DNA from: Phytophthora quininea
Lineage: Eukaryota; Oomycota; Peronosporomycetes; Peronosporales; Peronosporaceae
Direction: 5' to 3'
DNA length: 64,000 bases
Assembly (NCBI GenBank): GCA_011947345.1
Contig: JAAVTG010000043.1
Coordinates: forward strand, 496,001 to 560,000
The notes under the pieces are model-generated. The model searched no databases. It saw only the letters and a list, made by a program, of their open reading frames with translations, and was not told the origin of the DNA. The position numbers and the translations under genes are program-made. Below are positions 30,719 to 40,831 of this stretch, piece by piece. Each line of letters begins with the position of its first letter. The stretch's first letter is position 1.

Positions 30719-31492
30719 ATGGTTTCCTTCACCACCACCTTCGCCTTCATCGCTGCTGCCTTCGGCGTCACCCAAGGGTATTCCGAGATCGAAGCCAAGC
30801 TCGCACTTGCCGTCGCCAATGCACTGCCCGAGGGTGCGTACTACCGTCCACCAACGTCACTGACTTCCGGTGCTGTAAATTCCACCGCTCCGTTCCGTCG
30901 GTCGCCGTGCCCCGCCATGAACACCCTCGCCAACCATGGATACTTGCCCCGAGACGGCAAGAACATCACGGTGGACCAGGCGCTGGCGGTCGTCATGGAC
31001 AAGTTCAACATTGCTGAGGACCTGGCGTCCGTGATGGGTGGACTATCGCCGGACGTGTTCGACATGAACGACTTGTCCAAGCACAACGACCAGATCGAGC
31101 ACGATGCCTCGCTGGCGCGGTCGGACGCGTACTTTGGCGCGGACCCGGCGTTCGTGACCCCCAATCTCGTCGCCGACGTGCTGGCCCACGGCCTCGACGG
31201 CGAGATCGACGTGACTGACGTCGCCAAGATCCGCGCTGCCCGCGTCAAGTGGGGCGAGCAGCACAACCCCGAGTTCGACTTCAGCGCGACCCCAGCCTTC
31301 ATTGCTGGAGCCGAGTCTGGTCTGTTTTTGCGTGGACTCGGCGGCCACAACGGCAACTCGTCCAGCACGTACTTCATCTCGACGTTCTTCCTGCTCGAGA
31401 CGTTCCCGTTGGGATGGAGCAAACCCGACACGGAGATCACGTACGCGGGCGCTCTCGCTACGATCTCGTACCTCGACGCCGTCGACGTGTAA
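30719..31492 (+). CDS. secreted heme-thiolate peroxidase 1 (chloroperoxidase/UPO family)
   Basis: 257 residues. ATG 30719 (MVSFTTTFAF...) starts a signal peptide of about 20 residues. RRSPCPAMNTLANHGYLPRD carries the Pro-Cys-Pro motif whose Cys is the axial heme thiolate. IEHDASLAR is the EHD motif of short heme-thiolate peroxidases. ESGLFLRGLGG places a Glu that aligns with the candidate acid-base Glu in all four window copies. These enzymes use H2O2 for peroxygenation or halogenation of organic substrates outside the cell. Bases 30838-31116 are identical to 32310-32588 of the next gene while the flanks are diverged. Intronless. Confidence 0.9.
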   Translation: MVSFTTTFAFIAAAFGVTQGYSEIEAKLALAVANALPEGAYYRPPTSLTSGAVNSTAPFRRSPCPAMNTLANHGYLPRDGKNITVDQALAVVMDKFNIAEDLASVMGGLSPDVFDMNDLSKHNDQIEHDASLARSDAYFGADPAFVTPNLVADVLAHGLDGEIDVTDVAKIRAARVKWGEQHNPEFDFSATPAFIAGAESGLFLRGLGGHNGNSSSTYFISTFFLLETFPLGWSKPDTEITYAGALATISYLDAVDV

Positions 31493-32116
31493 GTAGCGGA
31501 GGATCGTAGAGCAAAAGGCATTTTTCTTCTCGATAACATGATCCTTCACCACGGCGAGCTATTGGCGTCATCAGTCATTCCAACCTACTCGCCGTGTACA
31601 AGCAGCGACCTCAGGAACGTTGCCTTGGGTCGAGCTGATCTTCTCGTCGCGTTGTGGCGTTTGGGAGGTCCGGGCTCAAGTGAGCTGTCACCAACGCGCC
31701 AGTCGCGCATCGGCTGCTGGGTGGTGCAGGACCATGCGTAACAAAATCCAAGATTCTGATGGTGCAGGCCACAGCTACACTGCGCACTGCTCGTCTCGCC
31801 GCAACGCCTTCCTCGCGGTTCGATGGGATCGACGCTGCAAGTAGCACCATCAACGTGTATGTGTAGACCACCGTTCGTGGGTCGGATCCAGCCTACCTTC
31901 GGACATTTTGCCGACGCGCTGCATTGACGTGAGCACCAGTAAAGGCACCCGAGTTGTGTCTCTCCGTGTGCAATGTCTGGGCTGGGCTACGCTGTGCATC
32001 AAGCTCTTTGTCAGGCGATACTGTCCCTTGTTGCAGTGACCGCCTCATGGTATACATCGCTGTGTCGCTAGTCGCGCTGATCATGGCCTAGATTTGACTC
32101 GACCGCTGCGATCGAT
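31493..32116. other. intergenic region between peroxidases 1 and 2
   Basis: About 620 bp. I see no coding frame with a domain. It ends in the initiator of the next gene. Confidence 0.5.
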
Positions 32117-32117
32117 C

Positions 32118-32131
32118 TCATTCTCCAATTT
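32118..32131 (+). promoter_or_regulatory. oomycete initiator of peroxidase 2
   Basis: TCATTCTCCAATTT is an exact match to TCATTYYNCAWTTT, about 60 bp before ATG 32191. Confidence 0.7.
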
Positions 32132-32190
32132 GCTCGCAAGAACAAATTACCAGCCAACTCCCTTCGCTTCCAAGCCTCCACACCTTCACC

Positions 32191-32961
32191 ATGGTCTCCT
32201 TCACGACGTCACTTGCTTTCGTTGCTGCTACCTTCGGGGTGGCGTATGGCTACACGGAAGCCGAAGCTGAAGCTGCTCTCGCTGAAGCGAACGCTTTGGC
32301 CGAGGGCGAGTACTACCGTCCACCAACGTCACTGACTTCCGGTGCTGTAAATTCCACCGCTCCGTTCCGTCGGTCGCCGTGCCCCGCCATGAACACCCTC
32401 GCCAACCATGGATACTTGCCCCGAGACGGCAAGAACATCACGGTGGACCAGGCGCTGGCGGTCGTCATGGACAAGTTCAACATTGCTGAGGACCTGGCGT
32501 CCGTGATGGGTGGACTATCGCCGGACGTGTTCGACATGAACGACTTGTCCAAGCACAACGACCAGATCGAGCACGATGCCTCGCTGGCTCGCATCGACTC
32601 GTACTTCGGCGTGGACCCGTACCTCATCACTCCGGGTCTCATCAATGACGTGCTCAAGTACGGCATCGACGGCTCGGTGAATGTGACGGACGTTGCCGAA
32701 ATCCGCGCTGCTCGAGTGGCGTGGGGTGAGGAACACAACCCCGAGTTCGACTTCGGCACAACACCGGCCTTTATCGCCGGGGCGGAGGCAGCTCTGTTCC
32801 TGCGTGGATTCGGAGGAGAACGGGAACTCGACGGCTACGACTTTCGTCGCCAACTTTTCCTGCAGGAAATGTTCCCCGAGGGCTGGGCCAAGCCTGACAC
32901 GTCTATCACTTACAACGACGCCCTCGCCACGATTTCGTACTTGGACGCCGTCAACGTTTAA
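32191..32961 (+). CDS. secreted heme-thiolate peroxidase 2
   Basis: 256 residues. The signal peptide (MVSFTTSLAFVAATFGVAYG) is followed by an Ala/Glu-rich propeptide-like stretch. The heme ligand is Cys64 in RRSPCPAMN, the EHD motif sits at residues 127-129, and the aligned Glu is in GAEAALFLRGFGG. A potential N-glycosylation site follows the PCP motif (GKNIT). It shares a 279-bp identical block with peroxidase 1 covering both active-site motifs, while signal peptide and C-terminal half differ. That is the pattern expected of gene conversion between tandem copies. Same strand and similar promoter distance as peroxidase 1. Confidence 0.9.
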   Translation: MVSFTTSLAFVAATFGVAYGYTEAEAEAALAEANALAEGEYYRPPTSLTSGAVNSTAPFRRSPCPAMNTLANHGYLPRDGKNITVDQALAVVMDKFNIAEDLASVMGGLSPDVFDMNDLSKHNDQIEHDASLARIDSYFGVDPYLITPGLINDVLKYGIDGSVNVTDVAEIRAARVAWGEEHNPEFDFGTTPAFIAGAEAALFLRGFGGERELDGYDFRRQLFLQEMFPEGWAKPDTSITYNDALATISYLDAVNV

Positions 32962-33079
32962 GAAGAACTAGACGAGCTTCGTTAGCCTTTGCGATAAAAC
33001 CACAAGTGAATTATGCTTATCGTTAATCGCCCCCAAAGTTGGTTGAGCTACTACATCAGGGTCGGAGTACGGACCCCCA

Positions 33080-34495
33080 AGAGGTAGTGAAATGTGGAGC
33101 AGTTGCCCCAGATCGCCACGGAGTAAGGCGGACTTGGAACTCGCGGCCTTCCGTGATATGGCGGTACAGGAACCTCAGCACAGCATTTGCACCAAACCAT
33201 GGTTAATCAGTAAGATCGACGACGCACTACAGTGCCTGGCATACCAGACTCGGCAGAGGACAGATTCTTGATACGTTTGGCGATCGCACTTACGTTCCGC
33301 TGTGGAGCGCAACTAGCCCCTCCACAAACTTCCTGAACGGGGGCGTTAGTCGATCTTAGGCCGCGTATCCGTCGGCCCAGAGTGTGTCGCCTCCAACCTC
33401 CGGCGTGGTGAGCACTTTGAAGATTGTGTAAGACGGAGGCTGCAAATATCGGCACCATTCGAACTCGATTAATACTCACAGCATAAAAATCAATGTTCGA
33501 TAATATCTGGCGCTCATAGGACACATCCGAATGCCAGGCGTTGATCGTAAAACTGGAGCTGTATGACCGCCGGACTACCCTTAACATAATTCTCGACCAC
33601 GAGCATCTCCAGGTCCTTGGCCGTGTGGGCCAAGGTCTGCTGCATGTGGAGGGGCCATAGTATTGACCCAATGCTAGGTGCTGCTGCGGGGCTGAGAGCT
33701 CCTGGTTGCGGAAGAACACGACACTGTGGAGTCCAGTCTCCAGACGACCACGACCACCATGGCTGCCGCCGGCGCTAGCGGCTACACCAAGGACACCGAC
33801 CCGACAACCGGCTACCGACTACCCCGTCATACACAACCTGGATAAATAACCAAGACTAGCTGCGCCGCGTAATGCAGCGCCATCATAAACAGCCAACGAC
33901 TGGCCCTGCGAGGCCGGGGAGGCTGCCACAGGGCAGCACCCCTTGGGTAGGAGCAGAACTAGGAGATCATTGCTTCCGATCAATCTACTTACTTCGCAAC
34001 TTACTTCCAAGAGCGCAAAACGTCATAGACACCTCGGTTCACGACAAGTAGTGCCAACTCTTCCTTCTGGGCGTCCGTGAGCTCGTGCAGTTGAATACCA
34101 ATCAGCTCCGTGCCAATGGTAGGCTCCAGGTGCTTCACTGTCGCGTTGGCGAGGAGATTCTTGAACGTTGGATCGGCTTTCAAGGCGCGGTCCTCGATTG
34201 GGAGCACTGCGATCGGTGGATAGGTCGTGGGCGGAAGCACGCCCCGCAGTTCAGGGTCGCCGAAGCTTGCATGATGCACTTCTTGCAGCAACGCGTTTTT
34301 CACGGTCTCGGGGTGAGCGTGGTTGAGGTGCTTTGGGTCTGGGTAGACATTGTGGCTTGTCAAGCAAAATGGGAAGTGTGGCAGTAGCGATGCCGATCCT
34401 TGGAGCTCTTGAGCCCGGCACAGGTCAGCATAAACCAGGGTGGAAGTCAAAGGCGTGACGATCTCTCCAATTGGAGCTGCTGTATCCGCTTGCAA
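33080..34495 (-). pseudogene. TauD/TfdA-type 2-oxoglutarate dioxygenase pseudogene
   Basis: The minus strand reads a dioxygenase N-terminus (YPPIAVLPIEDRALKADP; TIGTELIGIQLHELTDAQKEE; LVVNRG). A 303-bp insertion follows, then VFFRNQELSAPQQ, then WHSDVSYERQ with the iron-binding His-x-Asp. After a likely short intron come YTIFKVLTTPEVGGDTLWADGY and an in-frame TAA where the family usually has Tyr-Asp (near 33360). Further 3', FLYRHITEGREFQVRL is recognisable near 33170-33110 after more shifts. The C-terminal His/Arg motif is not intact. The family oxidises taurine, 2,4-D-like acids or related substrates with Fe(II) and 2-oxoglutarate. This copy is dead. Confidence 0.8.
33725..34027. mobile_element. 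303-bp insertion with 5-bp target-site duplication
   Basis: GACAC at 33720-33724 is repeated at 34028-34032. Removing the 303 bp and one repeat rejoins the dioxygenase reading frame exactly at Asn-Arg-Gly-Val/Val-Phe-Phe. No GT-AG pair preserves the frame, which disfavours an intron. No terminal inverted repeat and no TG...CA ends are evident, so the element type is unknown. Confidence 0.6.
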
Positions 34496-34649
34496 TACGA
34501 AAAGTGAACTCGTACAGCGCTAGACGATGCTGTTCCTAGCATTGTGGTCTTACGGAGCTTTGAACAAACATCAAGCTCAAGCCTGCAGCTCATGGTGTTT
34601 CGATACTCTGCGAGGGATTTCGAGGGATGTTGTCCTTGATCACAGCAAC

Positions 34650-34920
34650 CTCTTCATGAGTCTCTGCCTGACCCATCTCTTGACATGAGTCACCGATCGT
34701 GGTGAAGTCGAGAAGTGAAGCAAAGGTTGCCAAATATACTCCATCTTCTGCTGAAGAAGACCAGACCGGTGTATGTGTTACGTATTGGTCTCCAATTGAT
34801 CCCACAGCGCAACCGATTATCACACACCCTTGCGGACACCGATTCCATCGAAATTGCACGATAAAATGGTCCAAGTGGTGCAGCGGCAAGTCAACGTTGG
34901 CCTACTGTCCGGTGTGTTAG
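34650..34920 (+). pseudogene. ubiquitin-like/RING family, copy d (3' fragment)
   Basis: Only the RING end is recognisable: HPCGHRFHRNCTIKW then YCPVC and stop at 34918-34920. The first Cys pair is damaged (VCVTYW where family members have CCICW or CSICW). Upstream sequence has stops in all frames. Confidence 0.65.
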
Positions 34921-35012
34921 AAATCAGCGTAGCTGTTGGTGGCGGTGAAGGCTTTGTTTCTCTTTAACAAGCGGTTAACGGATTAACGTTTGCAGTCAAA
35001 TTCCATCGTGTG

Positions 35013-36137
35013 ATGCTCATTCCTCAAAACTCGCTTAACCGAAGTGAGGAAGGCGATCTCATCAGAGCCCTGAACAAGGAGCTGCGTGCTCATACTGAAG
35101 AAGTGAGGTCGCTTCTGCTGTATGGCACTCGCTTGTCGGACGACCGGAAGTTGGCAGCTTTGATCCCTGAACTGGGTGGAGACTGCCCCCGCTTAGTTGT
35201 GACGACGCGAAATCTTGTCTGCAAGGACGACATCGCCGAGACGGTGGTGTTTGTCACGACGTTGACGGGGAAGACGATCTCGGTCGGGTGTTTGCCGAGC
35301 GACGCCATCGACGACGTCAAAGTCAAAGTCGAGCGCAGAGAGGGCATTCCAGCAGAGCACCAGCAGCTGACCTACGCCGGGAAATCGCTCCGAGACGACA
35401 AGCTGCTGTCGGAGTACGCCATTCGGAGCGAGAGCACCTTCCACTTGTCGCTCCGCTTGCTTGGAGGCTGGATCCCGAACCGAATGTTTGCCGATCTCAC
35501 CGACGACGAGCTACTGACCAAGCAGGAGTTCTCCGACGCGGCTCCGAAGTGGCGAATATGCAGCGAAGGCCTCAACATCGAGGGACGCTGCAAGACCCGC
35601 TCCTGCGTCGCCTTCGACCAACTCGTGCTCCACCCCAAGCACTTCAAGACGTTCAACCTCATGCGAGACGGATCGGTGCCGTGTCCGATGTGCCGCATGA
35701 AGGTGAAGCCGATCACGTGTGGGCTCTACAAGTGCGTCTGGAAGTTTGAAGGCATCCAGTCGGGCGATAGTCTAGCGGTCTCTTCGCCGTGGAAATTGGC
35801 GATCGGGGATCGGAAGTATCACCGCTTCGACGCCGACGAAAGCTACGGCTGCGTCAAGTGGGAGACGCTGCTGGTTGCGGCCAAGTCGACGATAGACTTG
35901 CCCGTCCTCAAACCTCAGCGACTTGCATCGAGTGGGTTTACCGTGAGCGACGACGACATTTGCTGCATCTGCTGGTCCAAGTTCGGGTCGTCCCCGACCG
36001 GCTCGATTGTCAAGATCCACTGCGGCCACAGCTTCCACCGCGCGTGCGTCGCCGCGTTGGTTGCTCGTTGTGTCAAGAAGGGATTGCGCTTCAGCTGTCC
36101 GATCTGCTACCGTCGAGGTGCAAGTGCAGAGCGCTAA
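35013..36137 (+). CDS. ubiquitin-like/RING family, copy e, 5'-truncated duplicate of copy b
   Basis: From base 35051 to 36173 the DNA repeats 23698-24820, giving the same protein from GDLIRALNKEL to the end. The first 32 codons of copy b, including its ATG, are missing. The upstream DNA keeps a related leader (TTCCATCGTGTG) and an initiator-like GCTCATTCCTCAAAA at 35019-35033, just after the only early ATG (35013). Normal transcription from that initiator would therefore exclude the start codon. Residues in the ubiquitin-like, Cys and RING modules are all preserved. It may be expressed from another start or be a recent dead copy. Confidence 0.7.
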   Translation: MLIPQNSLNRSEEGDLIRALNKELRAHTEEVRSLLLYGTRLSDDRKLAALIPELGGDCPRLVVTTRNLVCKDDIAETVVFVTTLTGKTISVGCLPSDAIDDVKVKVERREGIPAEHQQLTYAGKSLRDDKLLSEYAIRSESTFHLSLRLLGGWIPNRMFADLTDDELLTKQEFSDAAPKWRICSEGLNIEGRCKTRSCVAFDQLVLHPKHFKTFNLMRDGSVPCPMCRMKVKPITCGLYKCVWKFEGIQSGDSLAVSSPWKLAIGDRKYHRFDADESYGCVKWETLLVAAKSTIDLPVLKPQRLASSGFTVSDDDICCICWSKFGSSPTGSIVKIHCGHSFHRACVAALVARCVKKGLRFSCPICYRRGASAER

Positions 36138-36173
36138 ATGCCGTAGGAGACGAGGATTCCCATCGATCAGAAG
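35051..36173 (+). repeat. 1123-bp segmental duplication of 23698-24820
   Basis: Same orientation, constant offset of 11353 bp, identical encoded protein throughout. Identity starts at AGGCGATCTC and ends after CGATCAGAAG. The flanks then diverge (TGGAACATGC versus GGAACCATGC). The identity suggests a very recent copy, recent conversion, or an assembly duplication. Confidence 0.85.
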
Positions 36174-36272
36174 GGAACCATGCGCAACGTTGACTTTATA
36201 AGGCGGCAACGTCACTGCCTGCAATTACAGCAATTTGCTAAATGCTATACCCTGCGATAGTTATCGGATTAA

Positions 36273-37568
36273 CTAAACCATATCTGCAGTCCTGTGGTCG
36301 TCTTGGTGCTTCGCTGTCTGCTCGTTGCTGTACTCCAAGATGCCAAAGCCACTCATCACCAATCCAGACCCCACGATGCATTCCCACGAGAAGGACGTAT
36401 GGTGCAGCAGCGTATCGAGCACACCCGACAAGGGGATTGTGAGCATCACACCGACACTCGTCTCCAACGGCGATGTCCAGCACAGCGACAACGGGAGGAA
36501 AATGTTGAACACCACCGCCATCATGCCGCTGAGCAGTAACAGGAAAACTCCACCACCAGAGACAGGAAACCCGAGCGGCTCGTGTAATGAAGAGATGGGG
36601 CTGCAGGCTAACAGAAAACTGCCGACGACCCACAACGGAACCGTGAAAAGCCCCGAGAGTCCAGTCATCGTCAACAGGGTCGACGTGTCGGTGATGTCTC
36701 CCACGGCAACACGAATGCCCACTTCATAGCCGCCGTACAGCGCCGCCTAGACCACCACAAACAGCCCAGCGACCAAACTCGTATCGACGATCGCGTCCAC
36801 GCTGCTGCCATCCTGGAACAGCACCACAAGCGTGACACCGGTCAGGAGATCAACACCCCACATCTTTCCGAATGACAACCGCTCGTGCAAGAAGCAGATG
36901 GAGAAGCAGTAGACGAAGAGCGGCGAGCAGTTGAAGATGGCGGTGCCGGCCGTCACGCTGACGTTGGTCAGCGCCGCGTACCAAAAGTAGTCTGCGAACA
37001 GGTAGAAGAGGCTCAGACAGGCCGCAATCCGACACAGTCTGTCGAACGGGAGCACCGAGTGGCGTTTGAGCACCCCACGACGTCCAGGCCTGCGCATTTG
37101 TCCTCACTGGTCGCGAAGATGCGGTGGAAAGCAAACACCAGCGGCAGCACAATACCCTACACATACATGCTTAACATCTCTTGTTAAGACCAGCTAGGAA
37201 GTTGCTGCCTACCGTTGCTGTGTGGTTAAAACACACAATGAAGAAGGGCTTGTCGAAGCGAACAGCATCCTGTCGACCACAGCAACAGCAACAGCATCAG
37301 CACAACACAGCCTTTGACAAGTACTTCACTCTATCCTACCTGAAGTGCCTGCGAGGCTTCGGACTGCAATACCCAGGACCAGACCAATGCTGCAACAATT
37401 GTGTGATACGTCAATCGAACCGTCTCTTCTTGCAGTGCACGGGTCGGTTGCTGTCGCACCGAAGAGAGCGACGAGACCCACGTGGCGGGTGCGCAGCCGC
37501 CGCTTGGTGGCCGTGTCCTCGCTCGGCTGCAGCAGCTTGGAGCGTTCGTTCATCGCGACCGTGGGCAT
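36273..37568 (-). pseudogene. DMT-superfamily (EamA/SLC35F-like) transporter 1, disrupted
   Basis: Four exons on the minus strand: 37568-37460, 37389-37340, 37269-37213 and 37156-36273, all bounded by GT/AG and in phase with the other four family members. Family landmarks: ERSKLLQ, ALVWSWVLQSEASQALQ, FDKPFFIVCFNHTA, HSVLPFDRL, YFWYAALTNVSVTAGTAIFN, CWTSPLETSVGVML, LHHTSFSWECIVGS. Lesions: one G missing near 37072 (before the LKRHSVLP segment) and an in-frame TAG at 36747-36749 between the fifth and sixth membrane segments. DMT transporters move small metabolites across membranes. The substrate is unknown. Confidence 0.8.
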
Positions 37569-37695
37569 TGCAAAGCGGAAGATCGCTATTGTGAAAGGGT
37601 CACGAATTGACTTGATCTCAGTAAGCAAATTCCACAAAAGTGTATGCGTCACATGGTCAATATTTATGTTGCATGATTCCAACCCCACGTTCTGG

Positions 37696-39681
37696 TCACT
37701 TCAACAACTTGGACTGAGCTGCGTCGGCCTCTTTGCTCTGTCTGGAATGCATGCCGAACTGCATTTGGTCCACCACCACCACGTACGCGAGAATGTTGAC
37801 GACCACGAGCGCTCCGAGTGTAAAGAACAAATACTCGAGGTGGCCGTCGTTCAAGTCAGCCGGGATGAACTTGCCAAAGAGCAGCACCAAGATCGAGAAC
37901 AGCGAGCTGCCAATCGAGTTGACAAAGAAACCGAGCGCCACTGACGTACTGCGCATGCCCTGCGGCACCTCTGAGTAGTTGAGGTCGAACGACGGGATCG
38001 CAATGAACACACTGGCGAGGGACATGAGCACATAGTGCGGGATCGCCGTCCACCACGGAATTTTGTTCATGACTTCGCTGCCGTCGTCGTCCAGTAGCAA
38101 CTGAGTCTCACCGTTCAGATCCGCGTACGTCAACGGACCGGCGCTGCGGCGGATGACCTCGTACGCGCCAGTCCAGAACATGGTGACGACCGCCACGCAG
38201 TACCCAGCGAGGATCTTCCCTGCGGACTTGGAGGCTTTCCGAAGCGCTTCTCGTAGAGAGGGAAGACCACTTTCTCCAGGAGGGGAATGATCAGTAGCGG
38301 CGCGCCGGGATCGAAGGACTGCACCATGGGCCCCGGGATCTGACTGGCGAAAGTACCGCTCCCCAGGCGAGTGTCTGTCTGATGCATGATGGATGGGTTG
38401 TTGCCGCGTTGGTTCTGGCAGACGCTGAAGGCGTTGAATGGAAGGATGCGGACGTCTTTCTTGGCGTCCTCCAGCGTGGGGCTGAAGTGCCCGCCCATGG
38501 ATTCTTTGTCGTCGTCCAGGAAGCTGGGGTCTTGACCGAAGTAGATCCAGAGCACAGTCGCGGTGACAATCAAACACCCCGATGCATACGAGATGTTATG
38601 GCCGACGATGCCATGGTCCGCCAAAACTGTCGCCAGGATATTGAAGAGGAAGGCGACAACGTACATCGACGCGCCTACCACCACTTGGCGCGGAAACTCT
38701 TCTTGGCGTGCCCAAACAACACGTGGATGATCACAGCGATGGACTGTTTGGTCGGAGGGACGCTGACGTAGCGCCTCCGTGTTGCCCACAGCAGCACCAC
38801 GTAGGCCAGCACCACGACAAAGGCGATTATGTACACTGTAAAATAGCCGTACTCTGCGGGTGTAACGGAGTTGAACTCCGTTTACGACCTCATTTGTAAC
38901 GAATTTATGGTATAGTCTTCGTTATTGCTTGGCTGCACGACGGCAGATTGAGAAGTGAACTAACTGGAGCCCTAGGTTCTCTACAGCTAATCCTAAGATA
39001 AATTTATGACGTAGGAACGTCCTGGTGCATGACGCAGTTGAAGCAGATTCAACCAGACCATTTGTGTCATGCTAAAACACGAATACGTCACATCATTGAG
39101 GTCTTGGAGGTTCACTCCAATGATCATGACCTCAGCGAGGTCGAGTTGATATGCATATTCAAGTTTACTTGCTAATTGAGGTAGCTCAGGTTTACTCTTA
39201 ATTGACTGGCTGCAACAGAGCAGCAGAAGTAGGAAAACAAACTTTAGGCAAGTAAATATCAATACACTTTTCAATTTACCGTCCAAGGATAAAAGCTTCC
39301 TCTCGCTACATTACAGCGGGGATGGCGCTGATGCCATGGATCAAAACCCACGGAAAAACGAGGAATCCCAGGGCAGCCCCGACGTTGGCTCCCCAGTACT
39401 GCCCACTGAAGTACAGGCTTGCGGGCGCGATGGCGAAAACAGGTTGCCCCGTATGAAATGACCGTGGCCTGAAGACACACCTGGGACACCGCTACGCCGC
39501 CAATGTTGAAGACGACTTTGCTGGTTTGAAGGTGTTTGAGCACCGATGGGAAGGCAGCGATGACAACAAGCAACAGTCCGATCAACTCGAACAGTGCCAT
39601 GGAAACCAGCGTCTTGAACTTCCCGAGTCGCTCGTCCGAAAAGTAGCCCGACGCCACGCACATGACAGGAGACTGTCCCAT
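37696..39681 (-). pseudogene. POT/PTR2 proton-oligopeptide transporter, truncated and split by a solo LTR
   Basis: The 5' part (39681-39316) starts inside the family at SGYFSDERLGKFKTLVSMAL and continues through VFNIGGVAVSQVCLQAT and QYWGANVGAALGFLVFPW. A solo LTR then interrupts. The 3' part resumes at EYGYFTVYIIAFVVVLAY, followed by FDPGAPLLIIPLLEKVVFPL, TMFWTGAYEVIRR and YSEVPQGMRSTSVALGFFVN, and ends at 37696. The first one or two membrane helices are missing because the gene is fused to a ubiquitin-like/RING relic. Additional 1-nt shifts lie near 39430, 38690 and 38250. POT carriers import di- and tripeptides with protons. This copy cannot function. Confidence 0.82.
38861..39315. mobile_element. 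solo LTR, 455 bp
   Basis: It begins TGTAACGGAG and ends CTACATTACA, that is TG...CA ends with short inverted termini (TGTAA/TTACA). A 5-bp direct repeat GCGGG flanks it (38856-38860 and 39316-39320). Excision in silico restores the transporter frame across Ile-Pro-Ala-Glu-Tyr. A 17-bp palindrome (ACGGAGTT/AACTCCGT) lies at the left end. These are the marks of an LTR left by recombination between retrotransposon ends. Confidence 0.82.
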
Positions 39682-40831
39682 TGAATACTTCCCGCCGAGT
39701 CGAATTCGTGATATCGCTCCCCACTGGCATCATTCCACGGCGAAGTGATCTGAAGTTTATCTTTTTGAGCGCGTGCCTTCGTATCTCCACATGCAATCGT
39801 AGAACCCACACGTGACGGGTTTGAATTCGGAATTGCACATCGGACAGGGAACACTGCGGTCTCTCACGAGGTTTAAGTCATTGTAGCGAAACCGGTGGAG
39901 AACCTTTTCGCCAGAGGCTGGGCACGTGCAGTTCGTGCATCGACCTGCAATATTCAACCCCGGCCCGCTACCATCCACTCCGGCCCGCTCGCAGCAAACG
40001 CACGCAGTCTTAAATTCGAGCTGTCCGAGAGATCAGCGAATACGCTGCGGGTGTAGCCTCCACGCTTGTTCAACATTAAGTAGATGGTGGTCTCATCCTT
40101 AATGGAGTAGAACGACAGCGAACGGTGATCTTCTAGTTTTCGTCCTTGAAAGACAAGACGCTGTTTCTCGGGGGGCTTCGTGGCTGTCTTGAATCTTGCC
40201 CTTGACGAAAGCAACAATATCTGTGGGCATGCACTTGATTTTGATTTTAATGAACTTCTCCGTCATCGTATGAACTTCGGATCATCCGGTAAGGGATGAT
40301 CGGTTTTCCGATAGGCGGTAAGAACAGGACGGTATAGACGTTTACTGGTAGGACGAGCGGCACGTACGGGTAGTTCTCACTTTGCATTTTGCATTGAGAA
40401 CCCGCCTCACCACGCCCTCGAGTTTGCTATGCAAAGCCAACACAAAGCCAACGCAATAAAAACTAGTTGTCCCCTCTCAAGAACTGGACGCGTGAGGAAA
40501 TTTGATCTTCATGTCAGCTGCATCGCTGCCAACTCGTAGCCACATGATCGCAATCAGTCGTGGACTGCAGTTCGGCACGTCAAACAGGATGGATTCGAGC
40601 AGTCTGTCACCACGAACTCGAATTCCATGGAGCAAAATCGATTTCACTTCACGAAAGAGACGACCCCGGTCGCGGATTGTACCGTTAAGGACCTCAACCA
40701 AGTTTCAGACTCGCGCGCCGGCACGAGGCAACTCCGATGCATCAACTTCCACCACATCTCGAAATTTCCTCGCCGTCTTCGTCCTTCCAGAGAACTGTAA
40801 TCGCGATACTCGCCACTCTTTTGCAAGAAAA

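Noticed and set aside
33760..33848. Short plus-strand frame starting MAAAGASGYTKDTDP, possibly a glyoxalase-like start
   Set aside because: Only 28 codons, inside the 303-bp insertion, with no downstream continuation.
33725..34027. Reading the dioxygenase interruption as an intron
   Set aside because: No GT-AG choice keeps the reading frame, whereas removal with one 5-bp repeat does.
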